The translations under genes were made by a program, and so were the position numbers. The notes under the pieces are model-generated. The model worked only from the letters and a program-made list of their open reading frames with translations. It had not been told where the DNA came from and ran no database searches. Shown piece after piece: positions 1 to 11,487 of a stretch of DNA of 64,000 bases. The stretch comes from an uncultured Piscinibacter sp. GTDB taxonomy: Bacteria > Pseudomonadota > Gammaproteobacteria > Burkholderiales > Burkholderiaceae_C. The first letter of the stretch is position 1. Every line of letters starts with the position of its first letter. Location of the stretch: positions 1 through 64,000 of the forward strand of contig NZ_CALFYO010000013.1 in assembly GCF_937952055.1 (NCBI RefSeq). Direction: 5' to 3'.

Positions 1-68
1 GGGGCCTTCTTCGCCGCAGCCTTCTTCGCCGGGGCCTTCTTCGCCGCAGCCTTCTTCGCAGTTGCCAT
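1..68 (-). CDS. Histone H1-like Lys/Ala/Pro-rich protein, N-terminus only
   Basis: This gene runs off the left edge of the window; only the first 22 codons are visible. The ATG at 68 is preceded by AAGGAG about nine bases upstream, which fixes the start. The peptide begins MATAKKAAAKKAPAKKA and continues the same pentapeptide rhythm (AKKAA/AKKAP) seen in bacterial histone H1-like proteins such as Bordetella BpH1 and AlgP. Those proteins bind DNA non-specifically through their lysines and compact the nucleoid. The gene follows nrdB on the same strand after about 210 bases. The same repeat returns at 23.9-24.2 kb as the N-terminus of a muramidase, so this copy could also be the start of a fusion rather than a plain histone-like protein. 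Confidence 0.8.
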   Translation of the reverse strand, partial: MATAKKAAAKKAPAKKAAAKKA

Positions 69-280
69 CACAGTTCTCCTTGATCAAGTTAAAAAAGAAC
101 CACGCCCCCTCGCCTTGAGGCCGAGGCAACGTGGCCATCCATCGCCCGAGGACTGTCCAGGAGGGACGCCCCGATCCGATGAATCCACCGTGGCCCAAGA
201 CGCTGCTTCTGCGTCAGACATCCCTGGCCCACCAATCTTGATCTCTCGCACTGACCTGAGCGACTGCGACCCGGGACCCT

Positions 281-1450
281 TCAATCCCAGGACAACGCTC
301 CACCCGACTGGTACTCGATCACGCGGGTCTCGAAGAAGTTGCGCTCCTTCTTCAGGTCGATCATTTCGCTCATCCAGGGGAACGGGTTCTCCTCGTTGGG
401 GAACAGTTCCTCCAAGCCAATCTGAGTCGCACGGCGATTCGCGATGTATCGCAGGTAACCCTTGAACATGGAAGCGTTCATGCCGAGCACTCCGCGTGGC
501 ATGGTGTCCTCGGCATAGCGATACTCGAGTTCGACCGCCCTGAGGAACAGCGCCTTCACGTCGGCCTTGAACTCCGGCGTCCAAAGATGCGGGTTCTCGA
601 GCTTGATCTGGTTGATGAGGTCGATGCCGAAATTGCAGTGCATCGACTCGTCACGCAAGATGTACTGGTACTGCTCCGCCGCGCCCGTCATCTTGTTCTG
701 CCGACCCAGCGCCAGGATCTGCGTGAAGCCCACGTAGAAGAAGAGTCCTTCCATCAGACAGGCGAACACGATCAGCGACTTGAGCAGGCGCTGGTCGTTC
801 TGCGTCGTGCCGGTGCGGAAAGCGGGATCCATGATCTGCTCGATGAAGGGCAGCAGGAACTCGTCCTTATCACGGATCGAAGCGATCTCGTGATACGCAT
901 TGAAGATTTCACTCTCGTCCAGACCCAGCGACTCGACGATGTACTGGTACGCGTGCGTGTGGATCGCCTCTTCGAAAGCCTGGCGCAACAGGAACTGGCG
1001 GCACTCCGGCGCCGTGATGTGCCGATAACTGCCAAGCACGATGTTGTTCGCCGCGAGAGAGTCCGCAGTGACGAAGAAGCCAAGATTGCGCTTGACGATG
1101 CGGCGCTCGTCCTCGGTCAGCCCGTTCGGATCCTTCCAGGTCGCGATGTCGCGCGACATGTTGATCTCCTGCGGCATCCAATGATTGGCACAGGTCGCCA
1201 GGTACTTCTCCCAGGCCCACTTGTACTTGAACGGCACCAACTGGTTGACGTCGGTCTGACCGTTGATGATGCGCTTGTCGGCTGCCTTGACCCGGCGCGC
1301 ATCAGCAGCAATTTGCGCCGTAGTGATGTCAGCGGCGACCGGCGCGGCTTGGAAGACGTGCTCCTGCACGCGCAACGCGGATGCTTGTCCCTGCGCGTTC
1401 ACCGCGCCTTGTGATCTGGAGGGCTTAACTTCGTCGTCCCAAACAAGCAT
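281..1450 (-). CDS. nrdB: Ribonucleoside-diphosphate reductase beta subunit (class Ia R2)
   Basis: This is the small subunit of aerobic ribonucleotide reductase. It generates the tyrosyl radical that NrdA uses to turn ribonucleotides into deoxyribonucleotides. The 389-residue product carries the full di-iron set: D130, E161 and H164 (in EEAIHTHAY), E234 (in MEGLFFY), and E268 and H271 (in RDESMH). The radical tyrosine is Y168, with the same spacing from the first ligands as E. coli D84/E115/H118/Y122. The C-terminus ends in GGALSWD, where R2 proteins dock on R1. It lies 110 bases after nrdA on the same strand, so the two probably share the promoter upstream of nrdA. A small hairpin sits between them. 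Confidence 0.97.
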   Translation of the reverse strand: MLVWDDEVKPSRSQGAVNAQGQASALRVQEHVFQAAPVAADITTAQIAADARRVKAADKRIINGQTDVNQLVPFKYKWAWEKYLATCANHWMPQEINMSRDIATWKDPNGLTEDERRIVKRNLGFFVTADSLAANNIVLGSYRHITAPECRQFLLRQAFEEAIHTHAYQYIVESLGLDESEIFNAYHEIASIRDKDEFLLPFIEQIMDPAFRTGTTQNDQRLLKSLIVFACLMEGLFFYVGFTQILALGRQNKMTGAAEQYQYILRDESMHCNFGIDLINQIKLENPHLWTPEFKADVKALFLRAVELEYRYAEDTMPRGVLGMNASMFKGYLRYIANRRATQIGLEELFPNEENPFPWMSEMIDLKKERNFFETRVIEYQSGGALSWD

Positions 1451-1497
1451 GTTCTCTTCCCAATCTTTTCAATTATCCGAATGTTGCATCGAAACAC

Positions 1498-1530
1498 CAA
1501 GCACTTCTTGACTTTTGGGCCGAGTGCTTG
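1498..1530. other. Inverted repeat in the nrdA-nrdB intergenic gap
   Basis: CAAGCACT at 1498-1505 is the exact reverse complement of AGTGCTTG at 1523-1530, separated by 17 bases. It is in the gap between the nrdA stop and the nrdB start. There is no T-run after the stem in the direction of transcription (minus strand), so it does not look like a strong intrinsic terminator. It may be an mRNA processing or stability element that sets the NrdA to NrdB ratio, or it may be chance. Confidence 0.35.
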
Positions 1531-1560
1531 TTGCTGTCCCGCATCGAATCGCCGCTCGAT

Positions 1561-4428
<2,868 letters not shown>

Positions 4429-4636
4429 GGCTTCCCCTGTGTTGGTCGTGGGCAGAGTTTCGATGGTCATGGGCGAGGGCGACAGGAAGGAGGACCGCCC
4501 TTCAGGGGCGGTCGCAATTCGACATGGCAGATGAGCTCGGCGCACGCTGCTCGGCCACACTGCCAACCGGGAGGCCGGCAGCGGACGACGGGGCGAGCAC
4601 GGCGCTGTGGAGGAGGAATGAGCATAGCACGGCGAC

Positions 4637-4652
4637 ACACTATATCTAGGGT
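4637..4652 (-). promoter_or_regulatory. NrdR box 1 upstream of nrdA
   Basis: The 16-mer ACACTATATCTAGGGT closely fits the NrdR consensus (acaCwAtATaTwGtgt): both half-sites and the A/T-rich centre are present, with one clear deviation near the right end. NrdR is the zinc-ribbon/ATP-cone repressor of ribonucleotide reductase genes. The site lies about 210 bases upstream of the nrdA start. The nrdR gene itself is not in the window. Confidence 0.75.
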
Positions 4653-4667
4653 CCTCCTGGCCTTCAA

Positions 4668-4683
4668 GCACTAGCGATAGCGT
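4668..4683 (-). promoter_or_regulatory. NrdR box 2 (degenerate) upstream of nrdA
   Basis: GCACTAGCGATAGCGT matches about 11 of 16 consensus positions, keeping the CACTA and ATAG half-sites. It starts exactly 31 bases from box 1. Paired NrdR boxes spaced 31-32 bases (three helical turns) are characteristic of this regulon, so the spacing supports a weak match that would not stand alone. Confidence 0.6.
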
Positions 4684-4842
4684 GCAAGCGAGCTTGCCAG
4701 TTCGTCTCCGAGTTGCTAGCGACTGCTGCGCGCGCTGCGAGAACCCGGCCCTCCCGGAGCCGAGGGCGCACGCCTGCGCGCTCGTCGACGCATTCAGCGC
4801 GCCAGGCTGCGCCGCGGTTCTCGCCGACGCTCGGCGTGCACG

Positions 4843-5442
4843 TCAGCCTTCGCTGTTGCGTCGTGTTGCACTCTCGGGAAAGTCCCAATCGGTCACGCCG
4901 GCCGCCAGCGACAAGGCCCGCAGCCTGGCCCAGTCGAAGGCCGGGCCCGGGTCGCCCTTGCGACCCGCGGCGATGTGCTCGTGTCCGGCCACCGCCTCGA
5001 TCGGATAGCGCCGCGCCAGGCCGCCCGCAAGGGAAGACAGCGACACGTACTGGGCCTCCTCGAAGGCGTCGCCTTCGAGGCCCTCGAGCTCGACGCCGAT
5101 GGAGTAGTCGTTGCAGTTCTCGCGCCCGTGCCACGACGACACCCCCGCGTGCCACGCCCGCCGATCGCAGGACACGAACTGCAGCAGCGAACCGTCGCGA
5201 CGGATCAAGAAGTGGGCCGACACGCGCAGCCCACGGATCGTCTCGAAATACGGATGCGCGCGCCAGTCGAGTCGGTTCGTGAAGAGCTCTTCGATCGCAT
5301 TGCCACCGTAGACGCCGGGTGGCAGGCTGATGGAGTGCACGACCAGCAGCGACACCGCCGCACCTGGAGGACGACGCCCGCAGTTCGGCGAAGGGCAGCG
5401 CCGCGCCGGCGACCACCACCCGCGGAACCAGCGCGGCCTCAC
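4843..5442 (-). CDS. ampD: 1,6-anhydro-N-acetylmuramyl-L-alanine amidase
   Basis: AmpD is a cytoplasmic zinc amidase that removes the peptide from anhydro-muropeptides during cell-wall recycling. In many species its activity also sets the inducer level for AmpR-controlled beta-lactamase. The product is an Amidase_2 protein. The first zinc histidine is in VVHSISLPPG, the second in GHEHIAAGRKGDPG, and the aspartate is in the same GRKGDPG motif. I chose the GTG at 5442 (199 residues), because it gives a family-like lead before PSPNCGRRPPG and lies 13 bases after the pilR stop. A longer frame reaches back into pilR to 5553 but lacks family similarity there. The gene follows pilR on the same strand and may be co-transcribed. 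Confidence 0.9.
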   Translation of the reverse strand: MRPRWFRGWWSPARRCPSPNCGRRPPGAAVSLLVVHSISLPPGVYGGNAIEELFTNRLDWRAHPYFETIRGLRVSAHFLIRRDGSLLQFVSCDRRAWHAGVSSWHGRENCNDYSIGVELEGLEGDAFEEAQYVSLSSLAGGLARRYPIEAVAGHEHIAAGRKGDPGPAFDWARLRALSLAAGVTDWDFPESATRRNSEG

Positions 5443-5455
5443 GGCGCGCGCGGTC

Positions 5456-7000
5456 TCAGTCGCGATCGGCCCCGACACCGTCGGTGCCGACGTTGACGCC
5501 CAGCCGCGCCATCCGATAGCGCATCTGCCGCAACGACAGTCCGAGGCTTGCACCGGCGGCCGTGCGATTGAAGCGATGACGCTCCAATGCCCGCACCAGG
5601 ATGTCCCGCTCGACTTCGTCGAGATGCGCGGCCAGGTTGCTCGGCAGGGCCTCCTCGACGGGGATGGCCACCACGGGCGGAGGGAATCGGGCGGCTGGTT
5701 CGTCGCGGGCCATGGCGTCGAACGATTCCGCCTCGCTCAGAAATGGCTCTCCCACCTCCGACTCCGGCAGGCCGAGGTCTGCCACATCGATGGTCTCGCC
5801 GCCGGACAGCGCGACGGCCCTGTGCAGAAGGTTCTCGAGTTCGCGCACATTGCCGGGGAACGAGTAGCGCGCGAGGTGCTGCAACGCCTCGCGCGTGAGC
5901 CGCGGCGGCGGCGACACCCCGGCATCGTGAGCGATGCGCTCGAGCACGCGCTCACTGATATCCGGCAGGTCCTCCAGCCGTTCGCGCAGCGGCGGCACGC
6001 GGATCTGGATCACGTTCAGGCGGTAGTAGAGGTCCTGGCGGAACTTGCCCGCGTGGACCTCGGCGCCGAGATCCTTGTGCGTGGCGCTGAGCAGCCGCAC
6101 ATTGACGGCCTGCTCGCTCACCGCGCCGACCGGCCGCACCGAGCGCTCCTGGATGGCACGCAGCAGCTTGCTCTGCATCGACAGCGGCAGATCGCCGATC
6201 TCGTCGAGGAAGAGCGTTCCGCCGTTGGCAGCCTGGAAGAAGCCCTCGCGGTCCTCGGCCGCGCCGGTGAACGCTCCCTTTCGGTAGCCGAAGAACTCGG
6301 CTTCCAGCAACTGCTCGGGGATGGCGCTGCAATTGACCGCGATGAAGGGCTGGGCAGCACGCGGGCTGATCTCGTGGATGGCACGGGCGACCAGCTCCTT
6401 GCCGGTGCCCGACTCGCCGTTGACCAGCACCGGCGCCATGCTGCGCGCCACCTTCTCGACCAAGGCTCGCACCTGCTGCATCGCCGCCGAATGTCCCGCC
6501 ATGCGTCGAAGGGCGATGCTGACCGGTGCCGTGGGCGCTGTCGGCGCTCGCGGGATGCGCGCCTGAGGCAGCGTGCCATCCTTCGACGGCAGCGTCGACG
6601 GGTCCATCGTCGGCACCGTGGGTCCGCCGCGGCCGAGCGCCGAGGCGACCACGGCGCGGAACTGTTTCAGGTCCACCGGCTTGGTGAGGTAATCGTAAGC
6701 ACCGGCCTTCAACGCCTCCACGGCATTCTCGGCCGAGCCGTAGGCGGTGATCACGATCGCCTTCTCGCGCCGGCCGGCCTCCTCCAGCCGCCGCAGCAGG
6801 TCCAGGCCGGTGCCGTCGGGCAGGCGCATGTCGGTGATGACGGCGCTGTAGGTGCGGTCCTTGAGGTGCATCCATGCTTCCTCGACCGTGGCTGCCGTCT
6901 CGATGTCGTAGCCCTCGCGCAGCAGCGTCAGCTCGTACAGCGTGCGCAGGTCGGGCTCGTCATCGACGACCAACAGGCTGAAATGCGAGGCGGAAGTCAT
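5456..7000 (-). CDS. pilR: Sigma54-dependent response regulator, PilR type
   Basis: This is an NtrC-family activator of 514 residues. The receiver domain (about 8-120) has phospho-acceptor D57 in ITDMRLPDG and K107 in LTKP. The AAA+ sigma54-activation domain has Walker A GESGTGK at 195-201 and the sigma54-contact loop GAFTGA at 242-247. A Fis-type helix-turn-helix occupies the last 45 residues. In the PilSR system it turns on pilA and other type IV pilus genes with RpoN. The start ATG at 7000 overlaps the pilS stop by four bases (ATGA), which shows translational coupling to its kinase. Longer upstream frames read through pilS and are not real. PilR is the best-fitting NtrC subfamily, from the kinase architecture next door. 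Confidence 0.9.
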   Translation of the reverse strand: MTSASHFSLLVVDDEPDLRTLYELTLLREGYDIETAATVEEAWMHLKDRTYSAVITDMRLPDGTGLDLLRRLEEAGRREKAIVITAYGSAENAVEALKAGAYDYLTKPVDLKQFRAVVASALGRGGPTVPTMDPSTLPSKDGTLPQARIPRAPTAPTAPVSIALRRMAGHSAAMQQVRALVEKVARSMAPVLVNGESGTGKELVARAIHEISPRAAQPFIAVNCSAIPEQLLEAEFFGYRKGAFTGAAEDREGFFQAANGGTLFLDEIGDLPLSMQSKLLRAIQERSVRPVGAVSEQAVNVRLLSATHKDLGAEVHAGKFRQDLYYRLNVIQIRVPPLRERLEDLPDISERVLERIAHDAGVSPPPRLTREALQHLARYSFPGNVRELENLLHRAVALSGGETIDVADLGLPESEVGEPFLSEAESFDAMARDEPAARFPPPVVAIPVEEALPSNLAAHLDEVERDILVRALERHRFNRTAAGASLGLSLRQMRYRMARLGVNVGTDGVGADRD

Positions 7001-8892
7001 GAGGTCAAGTGCAGTCGGGCTTCGGTGTCGGTCAGCGGCATGCGGCGCATCACCACGAAGAACTCGTTGCAGTGCGGGTCGCCGCCCGCCCGGGCCCGGT
7101 AGTCGATGCTCGCGCCGTAGCGCTCGCACAGCTCGCGGCAAATATACAGGCCCAGCCCGGTGCCGCGACTTCGCGTGGAGAAGAACGGTTCGAAGAGGTA
7201 GCGCTCCACCTCGGGCGGAATTGGCGAACCGTCGCTGGCCACGCTGAGGAAGGCCCGCGACTCGTCGCGCGAGTCCAGCCGCAGCATGACGGCGCCTGGC
7301 GCGCCGCTGGCGTGGCGCAGCGCGTTGTCGAGCAGGTTGACGAGCACGCGGCGCAGATGCTCGGCGTCGAAGGCCACGCCGATCGGCTGCGGCGGCAGTT
7401 CCACGCGCAGCACGCTGTGCTCGTCGAGCTTGATGCCGGCCGCGCGAGCCCAGTCGCTGCACACGGCGGCGACCAGTGCGGTGGCGTCGATCGCACGCAG
7501 ATCCTGCACCTCGCCCGGCGCCACCTCCATCACGTCGTCGACGATGCGCTTGAGGCGATCGACGTTGTCCGCCACCATGCGCGTGAGCTGGCGCTGCGAC
7601 GCGTCGGTGGCGTCCTCGGCGAGCAAGGCGTTGGCCTGGGCGATCGCCGCCAGCGGATTGCGAATTTCATGGGCGATGCCCGCCGACACTCGGCCCATCG
7701 CTGCAAGCTTCTCCTGGCGGCTGCGTGCCTGCATGTTGCGCACGTCCTCCAGGAACAGCACGCAGAAGTCTTCGCTCGCCTGTGCCGCCTTGTGGCGCGT
7801 GAAGCGCACGCGCACCCGCAAGGTGCGGCTCGAGCCCGGCTCGAACTCGAGCGTGACGTCGCGCCCGGCTTCGGGCCAGCTCGACTCGATGAAGGCCTGC
7901 TCCACCGTGCGCACCAGCCCCGACCACGCCTCGACGCCGCGCAGCTGAAACGGTGCCGGGCGGCTCATGCCCGAGGGTGCGAGCAGCCGTCGCGCCGCCG
8001 GGTTGGCGGCGCGGACGCGGCCGCGGCGGTCGACGACGAGGATGCCGTCCTGCATCTCCTCGATGACGAGGCGATTCAAGGCCGCCTGCTGGCGCGCCAT
8101 TTCCATGTTGCCGCGCGCGGTGAGCTCTTCTCGCGCGAGGCGGCCGGCCAGCTCGCCGGCCAGCACGGTGATGACGAAGAAGCCGCTGCCGGCCAGGGCC
8201 GCCTGCGCCATGAGCTGCGTCATGCTGCCGCCGGCCCCCGCATCCAGCCAGGCGGTAACGAGCAGCATCATCGCCACGGCCGCCGCGGTCGCGAGGGCCA
8301 GCGGTCGGGGTGTGAGCACACCGGCCATCAGCACCGGCAGCACGAGCAGCGCCACGTAGTTGAGGTTGGAGCCCGGAGCGAGCATGTGCAGGGCACTGAA
8401 GGCGACCAGATCGATGCCGATCGTCGACAGCCACGGCGCACCGAACACACGCGCCAGCGCCTTCGGCTCGACGGTGCGCCTGCGTGGCAACAGCCACAGA
8501 ATGAGCGCCATCGTTCCATAGGCGACGCTGACGAGCGCGGCCTCGAGCGAGGGCCTCGCACCGAACAGCCCCGTGATCGCCTGCGCCACCACCAGCGCAA
8601 CGCCGAGCGCCGCCCGCGCCCCGATGAAAGTCCGGTAGATGCGGTCGAAGGCCGTCTGGCCGGCGCTGACGATGCGCTCGGCCTGTCGCGAGAACAGCCG
8701 CGAGTCCAGGGTCGAAGCTGCCGGGCGCGTCGAACTGTCCGGCGCCGACGTCACCGTGGCATCGTCGGGCGAGACCTGCGTGTCCTCCGCGGATCCGAAG
8801 GCGCCGAACCAGGACTCGTCGGCGGTGGGTGCCCGCCGCTGGGCGCGCCGGTCCCCGACGCGTCGCTCGCGGTTGCGCGGTGCTTCGCTCAT
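6997..8892 (-). CDS. pilS: Sensor histidine kinase, PilS type
   Basis: This is a membrane histidine kinase paired with PilR. The 631-residue protein has a basic, soluble N-terminus. About six hydrophobic segments follow between residues 90 and 255, as in PilS, which senses pilin in the inner membrane. A PAS domain lies at about 278-385. The HisKA phospho-histidine is H408 in GIAHEIRNPL, and an HATPase domain has the G-box GTGLGLYICRELCERYG. I prefer the ATG at 8892, which has a G-rich ribosome-site-like stretch upstream; an in-frame GTG lies two codons earlier. The gene is downstream of a small PP0621-type gene on the same strand. Confidence 0.9.
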   Translation of the reverse strand: MSEAPRNRERRVGDRRAQRRAPTADESWFGAFGSAEDTQVSPDDATVTSAPDSSTRPAASTLDSRLFSRQAERIVSAGQTAFDRIYRTFIGARAALGVALVVAQAITGLFGARPSLEAALVSVAYGTMALILWLLPRRRTVEPKALARVFGAPWLSTIGIDLVAFSALHMLAPGSNLNYVALLVLPVLMAGVLTPRPLALATAAAVAMMLLVTAWLDAGAGGSMTQLMAQAALAGSGFFVITVLAGELAGRLAREELTARGNMEMARQQAALNRLVIEEMQDGILVVDRRGRVRAANPAARRLLAPSGMSRPAPFQLRGVEAWSGLVRTVEQAFIESSWPEAGRDVTLEFEPGSSRTLRVRVRFTRHKAAQASEDFCVLFLEDVRNMQARSRQEKLAAMGRVSAGIAHEIRNPLAAIAQANALLAEDATDASQRQLTRMVADNVDRLKRIVDDVMEVAPGEVQDLRAIDATALVAAVCSDWARAAGIKLDEHSVLRVELPPQPIGVAFDAEHLRRVLVNLLDNALRHASGAPGAVMLRLDSRDESRAFLSVASDGSPIPPEVERYLFEPFFSTRSRGTGLGLYICRELCERYGASIDYRARAGGDPHCNEFFVVMRRMPLTDTEARLHLTS

Positions 8893-8922
8893 CGGCACCC
8901 CCGGGGGCTGGTGGCCGACCCG

Positions 8923-9162
8923 TCAGCCCGCCGGATGTTGCTTCTCGTACTCGGCACGATGGGCTTCCCCGCAGAACATGCCGCCGCGTCCGGGCAACGC
9001 CTCGTGCTGCGGCAGGTGCACACCACACTGCCGGCAGGCAACCATCGGCTGGGCGCGCGCGTCACGCCGGGGTCGCGAGGGCGGAGGCTCGCTGCGGCGG
9101 CGCGAGCCACGCAGCAGCCACACCAGCAGCAGGATGGCGGCAATGAGCAGCAGGTACTTCAT
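8923..9162 (-). CDS. PP0621-type small membrane-anchored zinc-ribbon-like protein
   Basis: This is a 79-residue protein with one N-terminal membrane helix (YLLLIAAILLLVWLL), a basic linker, and a C-terminal CxxC plus a further Cys/His pair (CRQCGVHLPQHEALPG, then FCGEAHR). The pattern resembles a treble-clef or zinc-ribbon. It matches the conserved family commonly named PP0621, which often sits beside pilS/pilR in proteobacteria. Its function is unknown to me. It lies 13 bases after the cytochrome-assembly-like gene and 30 bases before pilS, all on one strand, so it is probably part of that transcript. Confidence 0.8.
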   Translation of the reverse strand: MKYLLLIAAILLLVWLLRGSRRRSEPPPSRPRRDARAQPMVACRQCGVHLPQHEALPGRGGMFCGEAHRAEYEKQHPAG

Positions 9163-9174
9163 CGGCGTCTGCTC

Positions 9175-9993
9175 TCAGTTCGCCGGCCCGCGCTGCAGCA
9201 GGATTTCAAGCACGAAGCGCGAACCCACGTAAGCCAGCAGCAACAGGGCCGCACCGCCGTACAGCCAGCGCGTGGCCAGCGGGCCACGCCAGCCGAACGC
9301 ACGTCGGCCCGCAAGCAGCGCCGCGAACACCACCCAGCCCAGCATGGAGAACACCGTCTTGTGGTCCCAGCGCCAAGGCTGCGCGAACCAGGCGCCGAGC
9401 AGCAGCGCCGCCGACAGCACGACAAAACCGGCGCCGACGAAGCGGAAGGTCAGGCGCTCCAAGCGCAGCAGCGGCATGCCGGTCGGCGGCGCGGCAGCAT
9501 GCTGACGCATCTGCTGCTCAGCGCGATTGAGCATCGCGCCGTGCAGCACCGCGGCACCGAACAGTCCGTAGGAAGCGATGCCCAGCACCCAGTGCAGCGG
9601 CGCCCAGCGCGACACTGCGTTCGGCCGCAATTCGCCCGGGAAGACGAATGCCAGCAGCACCGCCGCCGCGCCGAGCAGCGCCAGCGTGCGCCGCACGCCG
9701 GCCAGCGGGACGAAGCGGCTCTCTACCGCGTACACCGCCAGCACCAACCACATCGTCACCGACAGCGCCGGTGCGAAGCCGAATCGCGCGCCGGTGTGAT
9801 CCACGCCGATGCCGCTGATGTCGACCGCGATGGCCAGCGCGTGGATCGCCCAACCGGCGAGCAGCGCATTGCGGGTCGCGGCCTCGCGCACCGCGGGCAG
9901 GAACGCGGCGACCGCATAGGCCACGAGCGCCGCCAGCGTGGGCACGGCCAATGCCCAGCCCGCGGGCGCTTCGGGACCGAACGATAAAATCAT
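9175..9993 (-). CDS. CcsA/YpjD-type cytochrome c assembly membrane protein
   Basis: This is a 272-residue integral membrane protein with about eight hydrophobic segments. Conserved tryptophan- and histidine-containing stretches (WAPLHWVLGIASYGLF and WDHKTVFSMLGW) are typical of the CcmC/CcsA/HemX superfamily that handles haem during cytochrome c maturation. The YpjD subgroup is typically encoded next to ffh, exactly as here, where ffh is divergent. I chose the ATG at 9993; an in-frame GTG lies two codons upstream. No other cytochrome c maturation gene is present, so a specific role in haem delivery is inference from the fold. Confidence 0.82.
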   Translation of the reverse strand: MILSFGPEAPAGWALAVPTLAALVAYAVAAFLPAVREAATRNALLAGWAIHALAIAVDISGIGVDHTGARFGFAPALSVTMWLVLAVYAVESRFVPLAGVRRTLALLGAAAVLLAFVFPGELRPNAVSRWAPLHWVLGIASYGLFGAAVLHGAMLNRAEQQMRQHAAAPPTGMPLLRLERLTFRFVGAGFVVLSAALLLGAWFAQPWRWDHKTVFSMLGWVVFAALLAGRRAFGWRGPLATRWLYGGAALLLLAYVGSRFVLEILLQRGPAN

Positions 9994-10040
9994 GCTCACA
10001 GTGTACTTTCGCGCTCCCGGGTCTCGGGCTGCGCCACAGC

Positions 10041-11414
10041 ATGGCTTCCACCCTCACCGAACGCCTGAGTCGCGCCGTCAAGACGATGCGTGGCCAGGCC
10101 CGCATCACCGAGAGCAACGTGCAGGACATGTTGCGCGAGGTGCGCATGGCGCTGCTCGAGGCCGACGTCGCGCTGCCCGTGGTGCGCGACTTCATCGCGC
10201 GCGTGAAGGAAAAGGCCCTGGGCGCCGACGTGGTCGGTTCGCTGACGCCGGGCCAGGCGCTGGTGGGCATCGTCAACCGCGAACTCGCCGCCACCATGGG
10301 CGACGGGGTGGCCGACATCAACCTCGCCGCGCAGCCTCCGGCGGTGATCCTGATGGCCGGCCTGCAGGGCGCCGGCAAGACCACCACCACCGCCAAGCTC
10401 GCCAAGCACCTGATCGACAAGCGCAAGAAGAAGGTGCTGACGGTCTCGGCCGACGTCTACCGTCCGGCCGCCATCGAGCAGCTGAAAACGGTCACGAAAC
10501 AGGCCGGCGCCGAGTGGTTCCCGTCGACAGCAAACGACAAGCCGCTGGCAATCGCCCAGGCCGCGCTGGATCACGCGCGGCGACACTACTTCGACGTACT
10601 GCTGGTCGACACCGCCGGTCGCCTGGGCATCGACGAGGCGATGATGAAGGAGATCGCCGAACTCCACGCCGCGCTGAGCCCGGTCGAAACACTCTTCGTC
10701 GTCGATGCGATGCAGGGCCAGGATGCGATCAACACCGCCAAGGCTTTCAAGGAGGCCCTGCCGCTGACCGGCATCGTGCTGACCAAGATGGACGGCGACG
10801 CGCGCGGAGGCGCGGCGCTGTCGGTGCGCCAGATCACCGGTGCGCCGATCAAGTTCGCCGGCACCAGCGAGAAGATCGACGGCCTCGAGGTTTTCGACGC
10901 GCAGCGCCACGCCGGCCGCATCCTCGGCATGGGCGACATCGTCGCCCTGGTCGAGGAGGTGCAGAAGGGCGTCGACGTCGCTGCCGCGCAGAAGCTGGCG
11001 GACAAGGTGAAGTCGGGCGACGCCTTCGACTTGAACGATTTCCTGATGCAGATCTCGCAGATGAAGAAGATGGGCGGCCTGTCGGGACTGATCGACAAGC
11101 TGCCCACCCAGATGACAGGCGGCAAGACGGCCAATCTCGGTCAGGCCGACATGGATCGGGCCGAGCGCGACGTGCGCCGCATGGAAGGCATCATCTGCTC
11201 GATGACGCCGCTGGAGCGCCGCAAGCCCGACCTCATCAAGGCCACGCGCAAGCGGCGCATCGCTGCCGGTGCCGGCGTGCAGGTCCAGGAGGTGAATCGC
11301 CTGCTCAACCAGTTCGAGCAGATGCAGGGCATGATGAAGAAGATGAAGGGCGGTGGCCTGATGAAGATGATGAAGCGCATGGGCGGCATGAAGCTGCCGG
11401 GCGGTCCGCGCTGA
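10041..11414 (+). CDS. ffh: Signal recognition particle GTPase Ffh
   Basis: Ffh is the protein part of the bacterial signal recognition particle. It binds signal sequences of nascent inner-membrane proteins, together with 4.5S RNA, and delivers ribosomes to FtsY. The 457-residue product has the N domain (about 1-85), the G domain with P-loop GLQGAGKTTTTAK and the DTAGRLG and TKMDGDARGG motifs, and a methionine-rich M domain ending in repeated MKKMKGGG and MKRMGGMK. ATG at 10041 gives the family-typical start. ftsY lies nearby on the other strand, and the 4.5S RNA gene is not visible in the window. Confidence 0.97.
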   Translation: MASTLTERLSRAVKTMRGQARITESNVQDMLREVRMALLEADVALPVVRDFIARVKEKALGADVVGSLTPGQALVGIVNRELAATMGDGVADINLAAQPPAVILMAGLQGAGKTTTTAKLAKHLIDKRKKKVLTVSADVYRPAAIEQLKTVTKQAGAEWFPSTANDKPLAIAQAALDHARRHYFDVLLVDTAGRLGIDEAMMKEIAELHAALSPVETLFVVDAMQGQDAINTAKAFKEALPLTGIVLTKMDGDARGGAALSVRQITGAPIKFAGTSEKIDGLEVFDAQRHAGRILGMGDIVALVEEVQKGVDVAAAQKLADKVKSGDAFDLNDFLMQISQMKKMGGLSGLIDKLPTQMTGGKTANLGQADMDRAERDVRRMEGIICSMTPLERRKPDLIKATRKRRIAAGAGVQVQEVNRLLNQFEQMQGMMKKMKGGGLMKMMKRMGGMKLPGGPR

Positions 11415-11487
11415 GCGTCGTCCGCGATGACGCCTGCACGGCGCCGCGTTATGCTGCCCCCCTCAGAATGTATGTCGAGGAAGGTTG

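Larger units (their letters stand above)
4429..4842. other. Control region between nrdA and ampD
   Basis: This 414-base stretch lies upstream of nrdA and downstream of ampD, both on the minus strand. I see no coding region in it. It contains the two NrdR-type boxes annotated separately at 4637-4683. No clear sigma70 -35/-10 pair could be assigned with confidence. Confidence 0.6.

Noticed and set aside
5330..7102. 590-codon plus-strand open frame
   Set aside because: It is antisense to ampD and pilR, which have complete domains and sensible starts. No family features are seen in this frame.
7009..9987. 992-codon plus-strand open frame
   Set aside because: It runs antisense through pilS, the PP0621-type gene and the cytochrome-assembly-like gene. 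Its composition is Arg/Gln/His-rich with no motif. High GC keeps the opposite frame open.
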